NCBI GenBank assembly: GCA_036023115.1
Contig: JAYKKT010000086.1
Coordinates: forward strand, 14,461,501-14,525,500
Reading direction: 5' to 3'
Origin: Brasenia schreberi
Taxonomy: Eukaryota > Streptophyta > Magnoliopsida > Nymphaeales > Cabombaceae
DNA: 64,000 nucleotides
Part shown: piece after piece, positions 57,163 to 64,000 of the stretch
Numbering within the stretch: position 1 is the stretch's first letter
Layout of the letters: every line of letters begins with the position of its first letter
Program-made: the position numbers and the translations under genes
Notes under the pieces: model-generated
Databases searched by the model: none
Told to the model about the DNA's origin: nothing
Seen by the model: the letters and a program-made list of their open reading frames with translations, nothing else

Positions 57163-57268
57163 CAACACTCAGTGCTTATGTGGTGCTTAGCTGCACATGG
57201 ATTTGGCTGCATTCTGTGCGAATGAATTATGAACACTTACTGCTTATATGGTGCTTAGCTGCACAGGG
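57163..57268 (+). repeat. About 70-bp tandem duplication, partial
   Basis: CAACACTCAGTGCTTATG...GGTGCTTAGCTGCACATGG (57163-57200) recurs as AACACTTACTGCTTATATGG...GCTTAGCTGCACAGGG (57232-57268). Confidence 0.75.
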
Positions 57269-58859
57269 AGTCAACCTCATCTGGTACTAAACACCACTGT
57301 CAACATTAGCTACGATTCAGCTTGCCATCTAATTGACCTAGAATCTGACGTTGCAAGTTGTTTGTGTCTTTCAAATAAATCTTAAGATGGATGCAGCATG
57401 GTTGGTTGGTTAAAATGTAACCCTTCAATTACTTTTCTTTGGCAGAAAAGTTGGTCTCTCATAGAGGAAATTTGGAAGTCCTATTACGAAATTTGGATCA
57501 TGGGAGAGTATCTTACTTGTCTTGGTCAAGTACCCTTGTTCAGAATCTTCAGATGCACTTAGGCTGCAAGGCTGCAATGGAGTCTCATGTGATATGGTTG
57601 ACAATGCAGACTTGATTCAAGCAAGTGAATGGATGGTATCACTTATTCTTCTGACACATGCACATGGTTGGATTTTAAATGAACTAGAAATTTGAAGTTC
57701 ACTAAGTCCATTGAAAATGCAAGTTTGTTTTTTCCTGTGTGTCTGTGGGAGAGTACGTAAGTTTGCATCTATGTGCAGCTTGTCTTGTGCATGGATCTTT
57801 TTTCTGATAACTAATATTGGTATAACTATTTTACTTATATGTCACAAAATATTGCTGCGGCTCTTCCTTTTTTATATTATGAAATGCCAGGCGGCTGTTG
57901 CAAAGCTCCTATTTCTTGTTTCCATCATTTTTGCTGGTTTTTAGTTCCAAGGGTGTGTGCGGAACAGGCTCGCCCTCGTGTTTGAAGCACAATGCTCTAC
58001 TTAGCCTTTTCCACTCTAGTTTGCAACCTCATAGAATTATTCTTTTGGTTCTATCCTTACTTATCTGTCCTTAGTCACAGAACCTTTGGAACAAAGAATC
58101 TTACTAATCTTCATTTTCACCCACTGGGCAACAATTTATTTTCTAACTGAATATAGCCCTTTGAACATTGTTGACATGTTTGTAGTGAACCTATGATCCT
58201 AACAAGTACGTTTTTTTAATAGTCAAAAGCTTATTTTTATTACTAGTTGGCATGGAAGAGGTTCTCTCTCTAGTCTGTGCTGTTGGCCTTTTCTATATCA
58301 TGGTGTTCTCTTCAAATCATCTTCTGATTCCTTCTTTTCTACTGCTTAAAGGACAGTGAGGCTCTAACACACCCTGGCATTCTTCCCGATCAAAGTTACT
58401 AAGTTCCCGTTTGTTACCGGGGTACTGATGCAGGCAGGGTATGTGTGAGAGTGGATTTTGCTTGGAATTACCTTTTAAAACATTGGGTTTGTGTGTATGT
58501 GTTTGTTTTGCATACAAAATCTAAGGATTTATGTATATGAATCAATCAAGTTGATGCCACAAAATATATATTTAATCTGAAATTATTATGTTAAAAATAG
58601 AAATATAACTGAATATAAAACAAATCTCTTTCTGCTGTTCAGGGAAACTGTAAAAGAAAACAAAGAGAAAGAGCTCAAAAGTTTTTCCTTTCAAGACAAA
58701 ACAATAAAGTACGGGGTGGGTCTGAGTCAGGTTTCAGTTAAATGAGGCACATTGCACCCTGTACCCACATTCTCACTGAACGTACCAGGTTTAGGTGTGA
58801 GGGGTGCATAGCAGCTCCATGCTAACTTTAACTATCCTCCGACTTTCCTTCACATGCAG
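57269..58859. other. Unassigned region upstream of the p24 exons
   Basis: The first exon(s) of a p24 gene should lie here, with a signal peptide and the start of the GOLD domain, but no convincing match was found. A hydrophobic frame ending at 57944 (AVAKLLFLVSIIFAGF) looks like a signal peptide, but it is followed at once by a stop and no GOLD sequence continues, so I did not assign it. Confidence 0.5.
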
Positions 58860-60327
58860 GTTAACTCCCCATCAGGAAGCTTGGTTCACTCACTGAAGGG
58901 GACATCAGGAGACAAGTTTCAACTGAAGGCTCCATTGAGCGGAATGTACAAGTTTTGCTTCCACATTGGTCACATTCCTAATGAACACGACCTTGCCAAA
59001 GATGGTAAGAGATGCCTTAGGTGTTCTCGCTTTAGTTTGCTAATGTTTGAAATTGTTCTCTCTAGAATACGGTTAGGTCGTTGGGGGGAAAGTGTGCATT
59101 TTATGCAGTTTAAAGTTCACTGGATAAGAGTTAAACAAATCAACCGACCATATGGAGCTCATACATTCTGTTGTATCTTACATACTCACTTCTAGCTGAC
59201 CATACGTCCAGGCAGCCATGTTTGACCATGAGAGCGAACCAAGACATTTTTCATACGACTGATGATTTCAGATACAGTTCAATTGTTGGACAATCATGAT
59301 CGGCACAGAGAAACATAAAAAGTGATTATTTATCAAAGTATATATGTTCGAAGAAGGTCCTAGGAACGAAGAAAAACAGACAGTCAAACGTGGAAAAACA
59401 CACTTATCACGGTCCTCGTGAGTGTCAAATTACAAGATGGGAGCTGCTTTATATATCTGGGGCATCCCTAATATTAAATTGATACCCTATTTGAGTCGGG
59501 TACTCTCAGCCCTATTTAGATTGGATGACGAAACCTTTGGGCTCTCCTCGTAATTCAATATCCAAGGGGGTACTTATCTGATAGGGTTGGAAAAAAAGCA
59601 TTTGTAATTGAAAAGTGAGAACTTCTCCCATCATGTTGCTCTGTTCTCGCAGCTGATTTTCTTGAGATTTGCTTTACCTGACACTTCTTGCAAATGTTTC
59701 TTATTGACACTGATGGTTTTTCAAAGAAACCCATGTCTTTCATCAACAAGGGAATTTGACGTTTCAACTTTGAATAGAAAGCGGTGTTCCTTGAATTTGC
59801 TTGGACAAAGGCAATACAAGTACTTAAGTGGGTGAGATTACAAGAGTTGCACGAGGAAGTCGGCTTCCTTTTGTTGTTGATATTTGTTAAAGACTCGAAG
59901 TACGTATGCCTAACGTTCATCTGTCCCCGTTGTCCATTTTACTTCTTGTTTCAGAGCATTTAGATCCCATAAATGTGAAGATTGGGGAGCCTCGGGAAAC
60001 ACTGGAAACCGTCGCTGCAGAGCAGAAGTATCTGAGAGCACGAGATGCTCGCCACCGGCACAGTACACACTCTCTCTCTCTCTCTCACTCACACACACAC
60101 ATGAATGTTTTGAATATGCAGCAAATTGTGAATCTGGATTGGTACGGATTCGTTCGTATTTTTCACATTAATCAAAGTGTTAATGTTCTGCATCAAATGA
60201 GAGCACCAGGAGGCGGCTCTTTGCTTATACATTGGTGGAATACTTGGCATTTGTACTTCTCAGCGTTCTTCAGGTTATTTATATCCGTCGGTTGTTTAGC
60301 AAGACTCTGGCTGATAACAGGGTATAG
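58860..60327 (+). pseudogene. p24 beta-type (emp24/gp25L) protein, three 3' exons, decayed
   Basis: Exons 58860-59004, 59955-60062 and 60194-60327. p24 proteins are type I membrane cargo receptors of COPI/COPII vesicles with a GOLD domain. Exon A reads SPSGSLVHSLKGTSGDKF then MYKFCFH, IGHIPNEHDLAKD. Exon B reads EHLDPINVKIGEPRETLE and AAEQKYLRARDARHRH. Exon C reads NESTRRRLFAYTLVEYLAF, a membrane helix, then IRRLFSKTLADNRV and stop. Joined phases agree throughout. Two defects: 14 family residues between CFH and GHIPNE are absent in frame, and the acceptor before exon C is AT (60192-60193) where AG is needed. The N-terminal exon was not found. Most likely a decaying partial copy, possibly still transcribed. 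Confidence 0.8.
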
Positions 60328-61056
60328 ATGTTGGACTATTATTTATTTCATTACAGGAGTCATTTATCATCTTGTAACTGTAGAGTACGTACCAACTGAA
60401 TATGAGATCATACAATACCATTGATCGGATTTATCTTGCATGCATAATTATCATCATATCAGCAGCTGGCTTTCTTTTGGTTGGATTCTTTCAACTATTA
60501 GTGTTGAGAGTACAGATGGCAGTATTGCGCCGACCCTAGGGAAGAGCCAGTGTGGACTTGAGAAGGGCAAACGTTACCTGATTTGACTGGTTCTGGTTTG
60601 TTTCAGAGAAAAGCAAATATCTTTGACTAGGTACGCATAACAGCTACATGTTATATGACTTTTGAAAACAAAGACAGGTACATGGTATACCCACCCCGAC
60701 CTGCTCCATCGCTATCCCTAGTTGGGAGTTTGTAGCAGTAGCACTAGTTCTAAAGGCTTTTCTTATTTCTTTGTGATGCACTCTATCTCCTTGCCTGATA
60801 TTAAAGTTGCAATCGTATTCTCACAGACTTCTGCAGGTGATCATGTTCTCTATTATCATCCAATTTTGAGCTATCCGGTTTGGAAGTCAGTGCAAGGTCT
60901 GCTTGTGAGGTTTCCGTGCTCTTATGAAAATCCCTTGGCTTTGATTCTCAACATTCATGTGCATATGGCGCCATGCATGCGTGCTGTCTGCATACATGCA
61001 TTTGTGCGTGATATATATATAGGGAGAGAGAGAGATGCAAATCACGCCCAATGAAT
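60328..61056. other. Unassigned spacer
   Basis: No gene recognised. A 110-codon frame at 60722-61054 contains no known domain. A (TA)n(GA)n microsatellite lies at about 61009-61035. Confidence 0.5.
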
Positions 61057-62960
61057 TTTATTTATTTATTATTGAAAGGGCAAAAATGCAACTCTACAGA
61101 AGAATTCAAAAAAATCAAAGTAACAACGCAAAGCGATACAAAATTCTATACAAAGTCTGTACGTGTCTGGACATCTTCCCTAATAAACTGCAAGATGTCT
61201 CGGGGGTGGGGAAACTGTTACTGACCAAATGACCAATTCCCCGTCCAAGTAAGCTCCGCTCTTAGCCAGAAAATCCATGCCTTGATTATCCTGTCGCATC
61301 GTATGAAAAATCTTTACGTTTCAGCATCTGTTGGTGATGGCTTTGAGCTCCAAAAGTAAAACAATATCAGTACATCGGCGAAACACATAGAAGGTTGATG
61401 CCTTAATGAGTTGAACCGCATCCAAGGAATCAGATTCACAGCGAATACTTTGAAGTCCCTGCTTTCATGCAAGTTCCAACCCTCTCAAAATTGTCATAAA
61501 TTGAACATTTAGAATATCATCCGAATATACATGGCTCGAGAAACTCATGATCCATTCACCTTCCGATGTGTGCTACAACCATCGGATGCCTGCTTTGATT
61601 ACTCGTTCTCTGTACACTTCCATCAGCACTAAGTTGAATTTTGATCTGTAAGCAAGGGAGTTCGGTCATTCTGCCTTTTACTCTCCTTGAGTTTTGAACT
61701 TGCTAAGCAAATGTTCCCAGGACGCACTACTCTCACGTATTACCTTTCCTAGCACCAGTTTGTGGGGCCATTTCTTATGGTATGATTGTTGCACCACCTC
61801 CATCTCTACAATAAGCCACCTGATACTGTTTTATTGTCTGCATTCTTAAGGAGCAACTCAAGCCATCAATTTAGATCATCAACTCGAAACAAACTTTCCC
61901 AAAAACCTAAATGTTGTCACAGTTGTTGAACAACAGGACAATAGACAATGTTAGAAACGTCTCATCTTCCGTGGATCTTCCACAAATTTCTGAGCCCAAA
62001 CGATTTTGCAATCGATTTGTAGGCAAGGCTTGGTGGGAGATAACCCATACAAGACAGCGTACCTTGTGAGGAATCATAGTTCACCATATGCAATGCACAT
62101 TTTGATTTGTCCTCCCCTGCGTTCGTAATTCATCACATAATGAGTCATAACCGTTCGCAACTCACAGGTTCTACTCACTAAACTTGCCCAAGTCCAGCCA
62201 TCCTGCAATGGGAAGTTCCTTGATGTGGGCATAGCAAGGATGTGATGCTTTATATCTTGAGGTAAAAGCGTGCTCAATTGGTTGAGGTTCCACCTGCCTT
62301 TGTGCATAGATTTTTAACTAGGAGATTAGAATCAGCAATGCTGACAGAGGCAACCTGCAAACGTAGAGAGGAGAATGGTTTAACTACGCCCTTCATATCA
62401 GAGTGACATTTCGCCACGTCCGTCGGTATTTGTACCCCTTGTTAATTGAGAATGTTTGCTGCATTGCAGAAACTCCTCTACACTTATGACATGCTCCCAT
62501 TTGCATAAACTGACTACAAGTCTGAATTCACGAGGTATTTGTGCCAAAGAACTTGAACCCTAGGCTTTGATTGCTGATTAAGAATAGTCCATGCTAAGTT
62601 TCTAAACAAGGCAATATCAGCTAGTCGTGCTTGCCAAACTCCAAGACCACCTGCTTTTTCGCTTCTTGTAACTAGTTTCCAATTAAGTAGGTGAAGTCCA
62701 CCTTTTCCTGGTTGCCCTTCCAAATACTGTGCCATGTAGCTTTGTCAATGGAATCACAAACCCTTTTTGGGCAGCCAAAAAGGTTGCATCTAGTAGATTG
62801 GTAAGGAATTAAGGACTGATTGCTCAAGGAATATACGACTTGTACGATTTGGTAAGCATCCCTTCCAATTCACTAGCCTGGTTGCCAGCTTTTCCATTAC
62901 TTCATTGAAATGAGCTTTAGTGCAATGCCCTTTGATCAGTGAAAATTCCATATAATGTTG
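61057..62960 (-). mobile_element. L1-type LINE, 3' end, with RT tail and RNase H
   Basis: The minus strand runs from about 62960 downward: MEKLATRLVNWKGCLPNRTS (end of RT), zf-RVT region with GGLHLLNWKLVTRSEKAGGL and GVWQARLADIALFRNLAW, then LSTLLPQDIKHHILAMP and an RNase H of the plant LINE type with ESDSLDAVQLI-like wording near 61400-61440. An A-rich tail with AATAAATAAATAAAA closes it at 61057-61073. The 5' part is missing, which is usual for LINE insertions. Stops are numerous. Confidence 0.82.
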
Positions 62961-64000
62961 GTAGTTTGGGAGCTTTTATGAAGATTGGCTCTTTATGAAA
63001 GCTCAGCCTTTTTTTGGAACGGCTCTTTTGCTTATAAATATTGGTAAACTTGATTTCTTGATATTGCAATGTATCAAAACATTTGATTTCTCGCTTGAGA
63101 TCAGTGTTTTAAGAATTCCATTCTGAAATGACGTTTTTCTAGTGTATATTAGGAAATGACAACTGGCGTTAGTCACAAAATATCAGGAAACAGAAATCAT
63201 CATTTGCCACGGAATGTTGAGAAATTGTGTTTGCTTTTGAATGACTGCAAACTAGAAATTCCACTTGCGAATACCTGCACACATGGTCAGTGCATGACTC
63301 TCTTTAAGGTATGCTAGAGCACAATCCTTTAGGCTTTTTCAATGTCCTCGACTTCGAACTCTCAGTATGCAAAATACGTCAACGATCATCTTTAAGATAC
63401 AATGAAGAACCCTTAACTCTCCTTACACAAGAATAGTCAATTCTTAGGTAATACTGGCACATCAAGACAGCTGTCACTATCTTCCTTTGCACGCTTAAAG
63501 AATTGCAGTAAGTTGCTTGAAAAACTTGTTAAAAGAAAAGAGTAGAATTACAGAATTGGTAAAACAAAATTGGGAAAGATGTCTACATAGGTTTTGTAGA
63601 TTTTTAAATCTCTAGTTTCAGATATTGTATACAGAAACTTGTTCATACCAAGAGACATAACCATTGAGAGAAGCCACCCTTCCTTTCCTAATGGGTTGCA
63701 ACCAATCACTTCTTGTGAAGAGACATGACTTTCCAAGCTATAACAAAATTATGTTCATTCATGATGCATCTGACATCACAAGATAACCACAACCTTTGGG
63801 CTATGTGACATCTCTTCACCCAGGAACACTAATTCAAAGTCAACATCCTTTCATAAACAAGTACTTTTATTTTAAAAATCTTCTCATAATCCTCACCATT
63901 TTCAAAATGAGTGAAGATCACCGTCTTAGAAATTATACATGTTCAACATAGGTATCTTGTAGTTTGAACCTATACTTAGTAAGAGGCAGATTCCCTCTCA
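62961..64000. other. Unassigned spacer at the right edge
   Basis: No gene, repeat family or RNA gene recognised. The few short frames have no homology or conserved features. Confidence 0.5.

Noticed and set aside
57711..57944. Possible signal-peptide exon of the p24 gene
   Set aside because: The C-terminal part is hydrophobic, but a stop follows directly and no GOLD-domain sequence or suitable donor site continues.
60722..61054. 110-codon frame downstream of the p24 exons
   Set aside because: No homology, ends in a microsatellite, and lies beyond the natural p24 stop codon.

Overview
The window is plant nuclear DNA, most likely from a flowering plant. The evidence is four intron-containing plant host genes or gene remnants (an ELIP, an aluminium-induced protein with YGL and LRDR motifs, DMC1 and a p24/emp24 protein) set in a dense mixture of plant retrotransposons: Ty1/copia, Ty3/gypsy of the Tat type, RTE and L1-type LINEs, and tRNA-like SINEs. 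There are no bacterial-style operons, CRISPR arrays or rRNA genes. I cannot name the species from the sequence.

Layout. 1-3620: a decayed Ty1/copia element (+) with its 3' LTR. 4532-7795: an RTE-type LINE (-) with a perfect 17-bp target duplication. 8009-22700: minus-strand copia remnants. One is split by an 11.2-kb Tat-lineage Ty3/gypsy element (8564-19759) whose 5-bp target duplication is still visible. 22700-28700: AT-rich and mostly unassigned, with several small repeats. 28733-29381: two exons of DMC1, the second broken by a 20-nt deletion. 30848-35367: a complete four-exon AILP1-like gene (-). 37740-38340: a gypsy gag fragment (+). 38340-49082: an old gypsy element (-) carrying two tandem plant-mobile-domain (PMD) coding regions in antisense. 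50340-51240: a LINE fragment. 51757-53741: the ELIP gene (+) with a duplicated promoter module. 54882-57150: two more RTE copies, one hosting a nested short non-autonomous derivative. 58860-60327: three exons of a p24 beta-type gene with an in-frame internal loss and a lost splice acceptor. 61057-62960: an L1-type LINE 3' end (-).

Only two genes look intact and functional: ELIP (a thylakoid photoprotective protein) and the AILP1-like DUF3700 protein. All transposable-element proteins carry stops, frameshifts or active-site losses. The most rewarding points are the antisense PMD pair inside a gypsy element, the nested insertions that can be ordered in time by their target duplications, the DMC1 and p24 remnants that keep exact splice phases, and the duplicated G-box module upstream of ELIP. 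I found no clearly novel molecular system. The PMD-bearing retroelement is the nearest candidate, and antisense extra ORFs are already known in Tat elements.
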